DNA of 22,694 bases. Source: a virus. A program made the translations under genes and the position numbers. The notes under the pieces were generated by a model. It did no database searches, had not been told where the DNA came from, and was given only the letters and a program-made list of their open reading frames with translations. Positions 16,412 to 22,694 of the stretch are shown here, piece after piece. Location of the stretch: IMG/VR virus record IMGVR_UViG_3300034683_000004, positions 1 through 22,694 of that record; one strand, written 5' to 3'. Each line of letters begins with the position of its first letter. The stretch's first letter is position 1.

Positions 16412-16809
16412 TTCCAGCAGTAAATGATGATTTACAAAGAGATTTTGAATTTGAAGAAGAAAGTTCAAACACTTATAAGATTAACCTTGATAAATCAATT
16501 ATTGCTGGATATGTTGATGAACATGAAGCTATGGTTCAAGCAATTTATTTGATTCTAAACATAGAAAGATATGAACATTTGATTTATAGCTGGGATTATG
16601 GAATTGAATTGATAGATTTGTTTGGACAACCAATACCATTTGTTCTTCCTGAACTAAAAAGAAGGATAACTGAAGCCTTAATGCAGGATACAAGAATAAC
16701 TGGTGTTGATAACTTTTCTTTTGAAACTAACAAAGGAAAAGTTCATGCAACATTCACTGTCAGCACAATATTTGGAAATATTGAAGCAGAAAAGGTGGTG
16801 ACAATTTAA
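16408..16809 (+). CDS. xkdS: Baseplate wedge protein, DUF2634/gp25-like (XkdS-like)
   Basis: This 133-aa protein shows the XkdS/DUF2634 core: YLILNIERYEHLIYSWDYGI, ELIDLFGQP and LKRRITEALMQDTRI. This is the gp25-like wedge fold that links sheath and baseplate. It is coupled by ATGA to xkdR and by a one-base overlap to the next gene. No odd features. Confidence 0.9.
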   Translation: MIPAVNDDLQRDFEFEEESSNTYKINLDKSIIAGYVDEHEAMVQAIYLILNIERYEHLIYSWDYGIELIDLFGQPIPFVLPELKRRITEALMQDTRITGVDNFSFETNKGKVHATFTVSTIFGNIEAEKVVTI

Positions 16810-17867
16810 TGTATGAAAAAATGACTTTTGAAGTAATCCTGCAAAGGATGCTTGGCCAAGTTCCAAACACAGTTGATAAACGTGAAGGTTCAATAATTTA
16901 CAATGCACTTGCACCAGCGGCTGTTGAACTTCAAAACATGTATATTGAATTTGATTGGATTTTGAATCAATCTTTTGCTGATACAGCACAAAGGGATTAT
17001 CTAATCAGACGGTGCGCTGAAAGAGGTATAATTCCTGAACCTGCAACCAAAGCAATTCTTCAAGGTAATTTTAATGTTGATATTCCAATTGGTTCAAGAT
17101 TTTCACTTGATAATTTGAATTATAAAGCCATTGGAAAAATTGCAGATGGTGTATTCAAAATGGAATGTGAAACTGTTGGGAAAATTGGAAATCAAACACT
17201 TGGTACACTTATTCCAATTGATTATATTGAAGGTTTAACAAGTGCTAAATTAACTGCTGTTTTGATACCTGGTGAAGATGAAGAAGATACTGAAGTTTTA
17301 AGACAAAGATATTTGAACTCATTTAAAACAAACTCATACGGTGGAAACAAGCAGGATTATATTCAGAAAACAAATGCCATTCCAGGTGTTGGTTCAACAA
17401 AAGTAACCCCAATTTGGAAAGGGGGCGGTACTGTCAAGCTTACAATTCTTGATTCTGGTTTTAACAAGGCTTCAAGTGCCTTAATTGATACTGTTCAAAA
17501 AGCGATTGACCCAAGCAATTCACCAGGTCAAGGGCTTGGAATTGCACCAATTGGTCATATAGTAACTGTTGACACTGCAACCGAAGTAATAGTCAATATT
17601 ACAACCACTGTCACATTGGACACTGGTTACACCTGGGGAATGGTTGAACCTGATGTTCTTGCTGCAATGAAAGCTTATATGTTGGAAATCAGAACTGATT
17701 GGGCAAACCAAAATCAAAGTTATGTCAGAATAGCGCAAATTGAAACCAGGATGCTTGCAATTAAAGGTATAATTGATATTTCAGGTACAAAGATAAATGG
17801 TTTAGCACAAAACCTGACATTAAATAATTATGAAATACCTGTATTGGGGGCGGTGATTGCATCATGA
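16809..17867 (+). CDS. xkdT: Baseplate J-like protein (XkdT-like)
   Basis: This 352-aa protein has the baseplate J (PF04865) signature. An N-terminal REGSIIYNALAPAAVELQ and DYLIRRCAERGI are followed by EDTEVLRQRYLNSFKTNSYG and the IPGVGSTKVTPIW block. In T4 the equivalent gp6 forms the ring of wedges that opens on contraction. It overlaps xkdS by one base and xkdU by four. Confidence 0.94.
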   Translation: MYEKMTFEVILQRMLGQVPNTVDKREGSIIYNALAPAAVELQNMYIEFDWILNQSFADTAQRDYLIRRCAERGIIPEPATKAILQGNFNVDIPIGSRFSLDNLNYKAIGKIADGVFKMECETVGKIGNQTLGTLIPIDYIEGLTSAKLTAVLIPGEDEEDTEVLRQRYLNSFKTNSYGGNKQDYIQKTNAIPGVGSTKVTPIWKGGGTVKLTILDSGFNKASSALIDTVQKAIDPSNSPGQGLGIAPIGHIVTVDTATEVIVNITTTVTLDTGYTWGMVEPDVLAAMKAYMLEIRTDWANQNQSYVRIAQIETRMLAIKGIIDISGTKINGLAQNLTLNNYEIPVLGAVIAS

Positions 17868-18565
17868 AAAGAACACCTGATTTAATTTCTTACCTTCCCC
17901 ACGTTCTTCAGGTAGTAAGAGAATTTCAAGCAATAAGTAATGTTGAAAATCCTGAATTTCAGGTTGTGTTTGATACTTCAGAACAGGTTTTAAACAACTT
18001 GTTTATTCAAACTGGTGACCTTGATGGAATCAAGCGATATGAAAAAATATTAAAAATAAAACCATCAGAAAATGACACCCTGGAAACAAGAAGATTTAGG
18101 GTGTTATCAAGATGGAACGATAGGATTCCTTATACATGGAATTCACTTATTGAAAAACTCAATACCTTATGCGGAAAAGGCAATTACACAATTAATTTAC
18201 AAAATGACATATACACTTTGAATATTGAAACACATTTAGGTGTATATGGAACAGTTGATGAATTGAATATTTTGCTTGATGGTATTATTCCATGCAACTT
18301 GATTATTATTGCCAACAATGTTTTATATGGTGGAAGTGAAATTCCGCTTTATTTTGGAAGTGCGATTTCAAGCGGTGTTCATTATATGTTATCTTCTGAC
18401 TTTAATGGTCAGTATTCACTTGATGCAAGCTTGTTCAATGGTGCTGCTGTTTCTGAAGCAGCAGTTTATCAATTAACCAGTGACATGCAAACAACATTGA
18501 GTACAAGCGGAACGGTAACAAATACAAGTGTTCCTGTTGTTGGTTCACACATTGAATTATCATAA
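17864..18565 (+). CDS. xkdU: Baseplate/tail fibre connector, DUF2313 (XkdU/YmfQ-like)
   Basis: This 233-aa protein starts MKRTPDLISYLPHVLQVVRE, the usual opening of YmfQ/DUF2313 proteins. It contains ETRRFRVLSRWNDRIPYTWNSLIEKLN and the CGKGNYTINL block. About 50 extra C-terminal residues are Ser/Thr/Ala-rich. It normally links the baseplate to the fibres, which fits the fibre gene 21 bases downstream. Confidence 0.9.
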   Translation: MKRTPDLISYLPHVLQVVREFQAISNVENPEFQVVFDTSEQVLNNLFIQTGDLDGIKRYEKILKIKPSENDTLETRRFRVLSRWNDRIPYTWNSLIEKLNTLCGKGNYTINLQNDIYTLNIETHLGVYGTVDELNILLDGIIPCNLIIIANNVLYGGSEIPLYFGSAISSGVHYMLSSDFNGQYSLDASLFNGAAVSEAAVYQLTSDMQTTLSTSGTVTNTSVPVVGSHIELS

Positions 18566-18586
18566 AAGAAAGGCGGTATATGAAAA

Positions 18587-20368
18587 ATGGCAAGTTTTAA
18601 TCCAACAATTATTACTTCAAAAGGTCATGCGCTCATGGCTAAAATTATGGCTGGTACAGCGACCCCAAAATTTAGCAAAGTTTCTGTTTCAGATTATCAA
18701 TATGCAAGCGGAACAAATTATGAAGCCTTGACCAGTTTAAGCAGCATTAAACAGACTGCACTTGTTTCAGAAGTTTCAAAAATAAATAATGCTGCTGTCA
18801 AAGTAAGTGCTGCTTTAAGCAATGCGGATTTGGTTACAGGGTATTATTTAAGGAATATCGGTTTATATGCTATTGACCCACAAGAAGGTGAAATCCTTTA
18901 TTCTATCACAACAGCAATTCAACCTGATTGGATTCCCCCAAACAGTGGAATTAGTGCTTCAAGCATCTTAATTGACTTGATAACAGTTGTTTCAAATGCT
19001 TCCAATGTTTCTGTTGATGTTGACCCAAATGCAACTGCAACAGTATCACAAATTCAAGCCTTGGAATCTAAAATTGCTGATGTAAAGGGCTTTGTTGGCT
19101 ACAATGAAAATGATGTTTATGGTGTGGAAGTTGATTTTGAAAATAAGACTTTTACCAGGCTTGCTGGCGCAATTAATAAACTTCCTGGGGTTGATTTTAA
19201 TGGAATCAATGCCTTTGGTGGAAGAAAAAGATGCAGCTTGACTGATGATGGAAAAGTTCTTGCTTATTATGGTGAACCAGGATACAGTGAAACTGGTGCA
19301 ACAACAGTTGAAATTACAAAGAATTCAGTAACTTATCCAGTTGGAACAAAGGTTCAGTGCATGGTGGAACAGCCAAAATTCTATTATAAAGTTGTTCCAA
19401 TTAAACTTTCACCAATTACTGATGGTATTGGCTATCATTTAAGAAAAGCAAGATATTATGTTTCTGATTATCCAAAACCAGGATTCAAGATTCACCCTGC
19501 GTTTGTCAGAAACGGTGTTGAAAAATCTAAAATTTATCTTCCCGCTTATGAAGCTTCAATCTTTGATGTTTCAGCAAATGCTTATTTATTAGCTGATGAA
19601 CAGGTTGCAGACTTCACAGTTGGAACAGGTGATAAACTTTGTTCGATTGCCAATGCAAAACCAGCAAGCGGTTTGACACAAAACTTGACCAGGGCAAATA
19701 TGAGAAAGCTTGCAAATAACAGGGGTGCTGGATGGCAACAGAAAGATGTTTTATGTGTTTCAGCAACTCAAATGCTATTTATGATTGAATATGCGGCTTT
19801 GAACATGCAAACAGCCATTGGTGCAGGTGTTACCAATAAAGTTGATGATGCTGCATCAAACATGGCTGAACTTACTGGTGCAACAGCAAACCTTGGTAAT
19901 GCTTCAGGTGCGGTTACAAATACAAATGGTTGGACTGTTATTTCTTACAGAGGTGAAGAAAACTTCTTCGGTAACAATTGGAAGTGGGTTGACGGTTTGA
20001 ATATAGAATGTAACAACCTGCATTATGCTTGGTATGCTGACAACAGCTTTGCGGATGATATAAAAACAGCACCTTACAAAAATGCAGGTTTTACTTTGGC
20101 AAAGGCAAATGGTTATGTTTCAGCCTTTGGTTGGTCAGAAACTTGTGATTTCTTGTTCTTACCTACTGAAGTGCTTGGAACTTCTGCTTTACCTGTTGGG
20201 GATTACTTCTATCAAAATGCAGCTTATGGAGGTTTCTTGGTCGCTCGATTGGGCGGTGATTGGAATAGTGGCTCGGGCGCTGGTGGTTTCTATTGGAATG
20301 TGGGTAATGCTTCTTCTCTTCGGACTCGGGATATCGGCGGCGGGGCGGTGTATGTTCCAGCGGCTTGA
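18587..20368 (+). CDS. Tail fibre/receptor-binding protein, DGR target
   Basis: This 593-aa protein has an N-terminal collar-fibre domain (MASFNPTIITSKGHALMAKI; GYYLRNIGLYAIDPQEGEIL near 86-105), which attaches to the baseplate. A C-terminal domain (about 300-593) has the look of the C-type-lectin/formylglycine-enzyme-like fold that displays DGR-variable residues: GWQQKDVLCVSATQMLFMIEY, then DWNSGSG and FYWNV. Residues 549-589 are the variable region, leaving only VPAA after it. The ribosome binding site is AAAGAAAGGCGG. The fibre is expected to bind the host surface, and the DGR downstream would diversify that contact. The lectin-like fold is inferred from motifs and context. Confidence 0.93.
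   Translation: MASFNPTIITSKGHALMAKIMAGTATPKFSKVSVSDYQYASGTNYEALTSLSSIKQTALVSEVSKINNAAVKVSAALSNADLVTGYYLRNIGLYAIDPQEGEILYSITTAIQPDWIPPNSGISASSILIDLITVVSNASNVSVDVDPNATATVSQIQALESKIADVKGFVGYNENDVYGVEVDFENKTFTRLAGAINKLPGVDFNGINAFGGRKRCSLTDDGKVLAYYGEPGYSETGATTVEITKNSVTYPVGTKVQCMVEQPKFYYKVVPIKLSPITDGIGYHLRKARYYVSDYPKPGFKIHPAFVRNGVEKSKIYLPAYEASIFDVSANAYLLADEQVADFTVGTGDKLCSIANAKPASGLTQNLTRANMRKLANNRGAGWQQKDVLCVSATQMLFMIEYAALNMQTAIGAGVTNKVDDAASNMAELTGATANLGNASGAVTNTNGWTVISYRGEENFFGNNWKWVDGLNIECNNLHYAWYADNSFADDIKTAPYKNAGFTLAKANGYVSAFGWSETCDFLFLPTEVLGTSALPVGDYFYQNAAYGGFLVARLGGDWNSGSGAGGFYWNVGNASSLRTRDIGGGAVYVPAA
20231..20354 (+). repeat. DGR variable region (VR) in the fibre gene
   Basis: This stretch aligns without gaps to the template at 20439-20562. 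In the 123-bp codon-aligned part there are 24 differences, every one at a TR adenine: 20 A to G, 2 A to C, 2 A to T. No C, G or T of the template is changed. They alter 17 of 41 codons at the protein level (residues 549-589) and 4 codons silently. Outside these limits similarity falls away at once on both sides. Confidence 0.95.
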
Positions 20369-20438
20369 TGAAGTAATTTAAAACTCAATATACGGGCAAA
20401 CAGATTATGCAATATGGTTAAACAAAAGAAGTTTCACC

Positions 20439-20562
20439 AGTTTCTTAGTCACTCAATTAGGCAGTAATTGGAATAATGGCTCGAACACTGGTAGTTTCTA
20501 TTGGAATGTGAATAATGCTTCTTCTAATCGGAATCGGAATATCAGCAGCAGGGCAGTAAATG
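20439..20562 (+). repeat. DGR template repeat (TR)
   Basis: This non-coding copy of the fibre end lies 208 bp after the VR and 154 bp before the reverse transcriptase gene. It contains 38 adenines in 123 bp, of which 24 are substituted in the VR. It holds 11 AAT or AAC codons in the VR frame, the codon class typical of DGR templates because adenine mutagenesis yields many residues. None of its 41 codons can become a stop by changing adenines. It would be transcribed and reverse-transcribed with adenine errors. Confidence 0.95.
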
Positions 20563-20591
20563 CACTTAAACAAAAAAACCCTGTTAAAATC

Positions 20592-20669
20592 ATGTTTGCC
20601 CTGCCTCTTGGCAAAACATAAAAATTATCTAAACCTGTATTGGTAGGTTTGAAAATTAACTTTCAAAAC
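20592..20669 (+). other. Hairpin-rich leader between TR and reverse transcriptase
   Basis: Several inverted repeats follow the TR. ATGTTTGCC (20592-20600) pairs with GGCAAAACAT (20610-20619) with one bulged A. AAACCT (20631-20636) pairs with AGGTTT (20645-20650). GTTTGAAA (20647-20654) pairs with TTTCAAAAC (20661-20669) with one bulge. None has a T run after it, so they are not terminators. Structured RNA beyond the TR is needed for cDNA priming in the Bordetella phage DGR, and this segment is a candidate for that role. Together with the TR it accounts for most of the gene-free interval 20369-20715. Confidence 0.5.
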
Positions 20670-20715
20670 CGTTTGAAGATTCGGGGTTAGTGCATACAAC
20701 AATGAGGGGTAATCT

Positions 20716-21774
20716 ATGAAAAGATATGGTAATTTATACAGCAAAATTTATGATATGAATAATTTAAAATTTGCCCACAGAAACGCAAGAAAAGGGAAGG
20801 GATGGTATAAAGAAGTAAAAATGGTTGATGCAGATGAAGAATATTATTTGAAGTTGCTTCAAGAAATGCTCATAAATAAAACATATAAAACTTCTGAATA
20901 CGAAACCTTTCTTAAAAAGGAGGGCTTGAAAGAACGTGAAATTTATAAGTTACCATACTTCCCTGATAGGATTTGTCAATGGGCAATTATGCAAGTTATT
21001 GAACCTATTCTGATAAATAACTTTACCAAAGACACCTATTCAGCCATTCCAGGCAGAGGAATTCACCTTGTAAAGAAGCGGCTGATTAAAGCAATTCAAA
21101 ATGATGTTCCTGGTACACAATATACTTTGAAGCTTGATGTAAAAAAATATTATCCAAGTATAAACCATGATATTTTAAAAGCCAAGTATAGGCGAATTTT
21201 TAAAGATGATAACCTTCTTTGGTTACTTGATGAAATTATTGATTCCACACCTAGTGATACAGGAATTCCTATTGGGAACTATCTTTCACAGTACAGCGGT
21301 AATTTTTATCTTTCATCTTTTGACCACTGGATTAAAGAAGTCAAAAAGGTGAAGTATTATTTTAGGTATATGGATGACATTGTTATCTTTGGAAGAACCA
21401 AAGAAGAACTGCATCAACTAAAACATGATATTGAAGAATACTTAATGAATGAACTGAAGTTGACTATTAAGGAAAATTGGCAGGTGTTCCCCACTTTTGT
21501 AAGGGGTGTTGATTATGTAGGATACAGAACCTTTTTAAACTATTCTCTATTAAGAAAATCAACATGTAAAGCTTTCAAGCGCAAAATGCTTAATATTAGG
21601 AAGAAGTGCTTAAATGGTAAAGGTATGACATTTTCTGAATGGTGTTCAATCAATTCTTATAAGGGATGGTTGATGTGGTGTGATAGTTATAGGCTTACTG
21701 AAAAATATATTGCACCAATTCAGTCTTTTGCAGATGATTACTATAAACATAAAATTAAAAGAAAGGTGGATTAA
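20716..21774 (+). CDS. DGR reverse transcriptase
   Basis: This 352-aa reverse transcriptase would copy the TR RNA into adenine-mutated cDNA. Motifs seen in order: LPYFPDRICQWAI (79-91); LKLDVKKYYPSI with catalytic Asp141; GIPIGNYLSQ (183-192), the DGR form of motif 4, where group II intron enzymes have QGxxxSP; YMDD (218-221) with the catalytic Asp pair 220-221; and GVDYVGYR (264-271). Size is normal for DGR enzymes, with no maturase or endonuclease domain. The ribosome binding site is GAGGGG at 20704-20709. It is followed directly by small tail genes on the same strand. Confidence 0.95.
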   Translation: MKRYGNLYSKIYDMNNLKFAHRNARKGKGWYKEVKMVDADEEYYLKLLQEMLINKTYKTSEYETFLKKEGLKEREIYKLPYFPDRICQWAIMQVIEPILINNFTKDTYSAIPGRGIHLVKKRLIKAIQNDVPGTQYTLKLDVKKYYPSINHDILKAKYRRIFKDDNLLWLLDEIIDSTPSDTGIPIGNYLSQYSGNFYLSSFDHWIKEVKKVKYYFRYMDDIVIFGRTKEELHQLKHDIEEYLMNELKLTIKENWQVFPTFVRGVDYVGYRTFLNYSLLRKSTCKAFKRKMLNIRKKCLNGKGMTFSEWCSINSYKGWLMWCDSYRLTEKYIAPIQSFADDYYKHKIKRKVD

Positions 21775-21776
21775 AA

Positions 21777-22043
21777 ATGGTCAATTATGGAACTGTAAAA
21801 AGTACAGTAAAACCAAGTGAACTTGTAATTGATGAATTCAATGTTTGGGTTCATACCAATATCATTGAAGTAAGTGAAAATATTGGTGGAGAAAATGAAT
21901 TTATTGGCTTCCAATTTGATTGTGTTCAGTATGGTAAAGATGAATATATTAAGTTGATGTCAAAAAAGAATCAAAGCTTGGAACAGCAAATAACAGATGC
22001 ACAACTTGCCCTGGTTGAATTATATGAGAGGATGGTGGTATAA
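21777..22043 (+). CDS. Hypothetical tail-associated protein
   Basis: This 88-aa acidic protein opens MVNYGTVKSTVKPSELVIDE, has a WVHTNI/GFQFDCVQY beta-like core and ends with a short helical or coiled segment (LEQQITDAQLALVELYERM). Small proteins of this kind follow fibre genes in clostridial phages. The function is not known. It begins two bases after the reverse transcriptase stop with AAAGAAAGGTGG, so it shares its transcript. It is shorter and more acidic than typical DGR Avd proteins, so it is not called as one. Confidence 0.8.
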   Translation: MVNYGTVKSTVKPSELVIDEFNVWVHTNIIEVSENIGGENEFIGFQFDCVQYGKDEYIKLMSKKNQSLEQQITDAQLALVELYERMVV

Positions 22044-22157
22044 ATGGCAAAGATTTATGCTGATTTAATCAGAAAAGGACTAAAAACCATTGATGATGTG
22101 CCTGAAAGAATTAGGGCTGAAGTTCAAGCAATTTTGGATAGTGAATCCAATGCTTAA
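22044..22157 (+). CDS. Small CD1375-family-like protein, copy 1
   Basis: This 37-aa product starts MAKIYADLIRKGLKTIDDVP and its ATG follows the previous TAA without a gap; GAGAGGATGGTGG is the ribosome binding site. The xxIYAxLIxKGxKTxxxVPxxI pattern marks the tiny CD1375-like proteins seen after tail fibre genes in Firmicutes phages. The role is unknown. A second, related protein follows at 22192. Confidence 0.75.
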   Translation: MAKIYADLIRKGLKTIDDVPERIRAEVQAILDSESNA

Positions 22158-22191
22158 ACTTTTATTATTTTTTATGAGAAAGGATGTAGAT

Positions 22192-22320
22192 ATGATGGCA
22201 ATTATCTATGCAACTTTGATTGTTAAGGGTAAGAAAACTTTTACTGAAGTTCCTGACAAAATCAAAGAGCAGGTAAGACAGGTTTTAATTGACCTGGAAT
22301 GTGAAGAATTGGCTGCTTAA
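22192..22320 (+). CDS. Small CD1375-family-like protein, copy 2
   Basis: This 42-aa product (MMAIIYATLIVKGKKTFTEV...) shares the IYAxLIxKGxKTxxxVPxxI pattern with the gene just upstream and so looks like a diverged tandem duplicate. AGAAAGG at 22177-22183 is well placed for ATG 22192 (or 22195). An in-frame ATG at 22090 lies inside the upstream gene in another frame and is unlikely to be the start. A terminator follows. Confidence 0.75.
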   Translation: MMAIIYATLIVKGKKTFTEVPDKIKEQVRQVLIDLECEELAA

Positions 22321-22335
22321 TAACAGATTCTTCAA

Positions 22336-22370
22336 ACCCCCTTGCAGTTATATGTGAGGGGTATTTTTTA
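22336..22370 (+). terminator. Intrinsic terminator at the end of the tail module
   Basis: ACCCC (with a bulged C) and TTGCA pair with TGTGA and GGGGT across a short loop, followed by ATTTTTTA. It separates the tail-fibre/DGR transcript from the next gene, which has its own ribosome binding site. Confidence 0.7.
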
Positions 22371-22391
22371 TTTTGGAAGGATGGTGGTGTG

Positions 22392-22694
22392 ATGACAGTT
22401 GAAGTTGCACTTTTAATTTCAGGTATTTCAGTTGCATTTGGAATTTATGCTGGTGTTGCAAACCTCAAAAGAAACCAAAAATTTGATGATAAAAAAGATG
22501 CCACTGAAATGACCACAGTTATTGTGAAACTTGAAAATATCGGCAATGGCATCACTGAAATCAAAAGCGAAATGTCAAATGTTAAAAATGACATTAAAGA
22601 GGATAGGGAAAGAATTATCAGGGTTGAAGAATCTGCAAAACAGGCGCACAAAAGGCTTGATTCCCTTGAAAAATATAAAAAACTTGGTGATTCA
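22392..22694 (+). CDS. Membrane-anchored coiled-coil protein, probably lysis module (partial)
   Basis: The first 101 codons are present and the gene runs off the window. An N-terminal hydrophobic segment (VALLISGISVAFGIYAGVA, residues 5-23) is followed by a charged helical region with repeated KLENIGNGITEIKSEM-type heptads. This form, one membrane segment plus a coiled coil just after the tail module, is common for small holin-associated or XhlA-like proteins. Here the membrane segment is N-terminal, whereas in XhlA it is C-terminal, so the exact family is open. The start ATG 22392 follows GGAAGGATGGTGGTG. Confidence 0.75.
   Translation, partial: MTVEVALLISGISVAFGIYAGVANLKRNQKFDDKKDATEMTTVIVKLENIGNGITEIKSEMSNVKNDIKEDRERIIRVEESAKQAHKRLDSLEKYKKLGDS

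Noticed and set aside
19966-20000. Second variable region: GGTAACAATTGGAAGTGG resembles part of the TR
   Set aside because: The likeness is limited to a short GxNW stretch common in this fold. Flanks do not align and mismatches are not restricted to template adenines.
20082-20381. 99-aa open frame overlapping the VR in another frame
   Set aside because: It is an out-of-frame shadow of the fibre gene with Leu/Val-rich non-protein-like content and no ribosome binding site.
20716-21774. Reverse transcriptase as a group II intron or retron enzyme
   Set aside because: No maturase or endonuclease domain and no intron or msr/msd-like RNA was seen. Motif 4 is IGNYLSQ, the DGR form, and an adenine-specific TR/VR pair is adjacent.
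21777-22043. 88-aa protein as the DGR accessory protein Avd
   Set aside because: It is shorter and acidic, with a beta-like middle, unlike the basic helical-bundle Avd. Kept only as a remote possibility.

Overview
The window is the late (structural) gene region of a tailed phage or prophage from a low-GC Gram-positive host. The genes read almost as one rightward block with strong AGGAGG-like ribosome binding sites, translational coupling (TAATG and ATGA overlaps) and intrinsic terminators. The gene order and protein families fit a Firmicutes host, most likely a gut Clostridia/Lachnospiraceae member; that lineage is an inference. All recognised genes are on the + strand.

Layout. 1-80 is the tail end of an unidentified gene. 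81-251 is a regulatory stretch with a tandem repeat, a 12-bp palindrome and a strong terminator. 252-5818 holds packaging and portal genes (terS, terL, SPP1 gp6-type portal, SPP1 gp7/Mu F-type head protein). The head protein carries an extra C-terminal domain with a zinc-peptidase-like HELFH motif and is followed by a small ORF. 5819-9586 covers scaffold, major capsid protein, and connector/closure/tail-completion genes. 9591-18565 is a contractile (myovirus) tail module in the PBSX xkd order: sheath, tube, tail assembly chaperone, tape measure, LysM protein, hub and baseplate proteins XkdQ/R/S/T/U. 18587-21774 holds the tail fibre and a diversity-generating retroelement (DGR). 21777-22694 holds small tail-associated proteins and the start of what is probably the lysis module.

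The most notable system is the DGR. The last 41 variable codons of the receptor-binding fibre gene (VR, 20231-20353) are matched 208 bp downstream by a non-coding template repeat (TR, 20439-20561). The two 123-bp copies differ at 24 positions, and all 24 are adenines in the TR (20 A to G, 2 A to C, 2 A to T). The next gene is a 352-aa reverse transcriptase with YMDD and the DGR-type IGNYLSQ motif. Together these would overwrite the fibre tip with adenine-randomised cDNA and so change host-receptor specificity. No Avd accessory gene is recognisable.

Second, the tail assembly chaperone gene ends in a textbook -1 frameshift site, A AAA AAC directly before its stop. A stem-loop begins 6 nt downstream, and a 61-codon extension is open in the -1 frame (to 12215), as in lambda G/GT. 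Third, three intrinsic-terminator-like hairpins sit inside the late operon (after the head-protein pair, after the capsid gene and before the tape measure gene) and may tune gene dosage.
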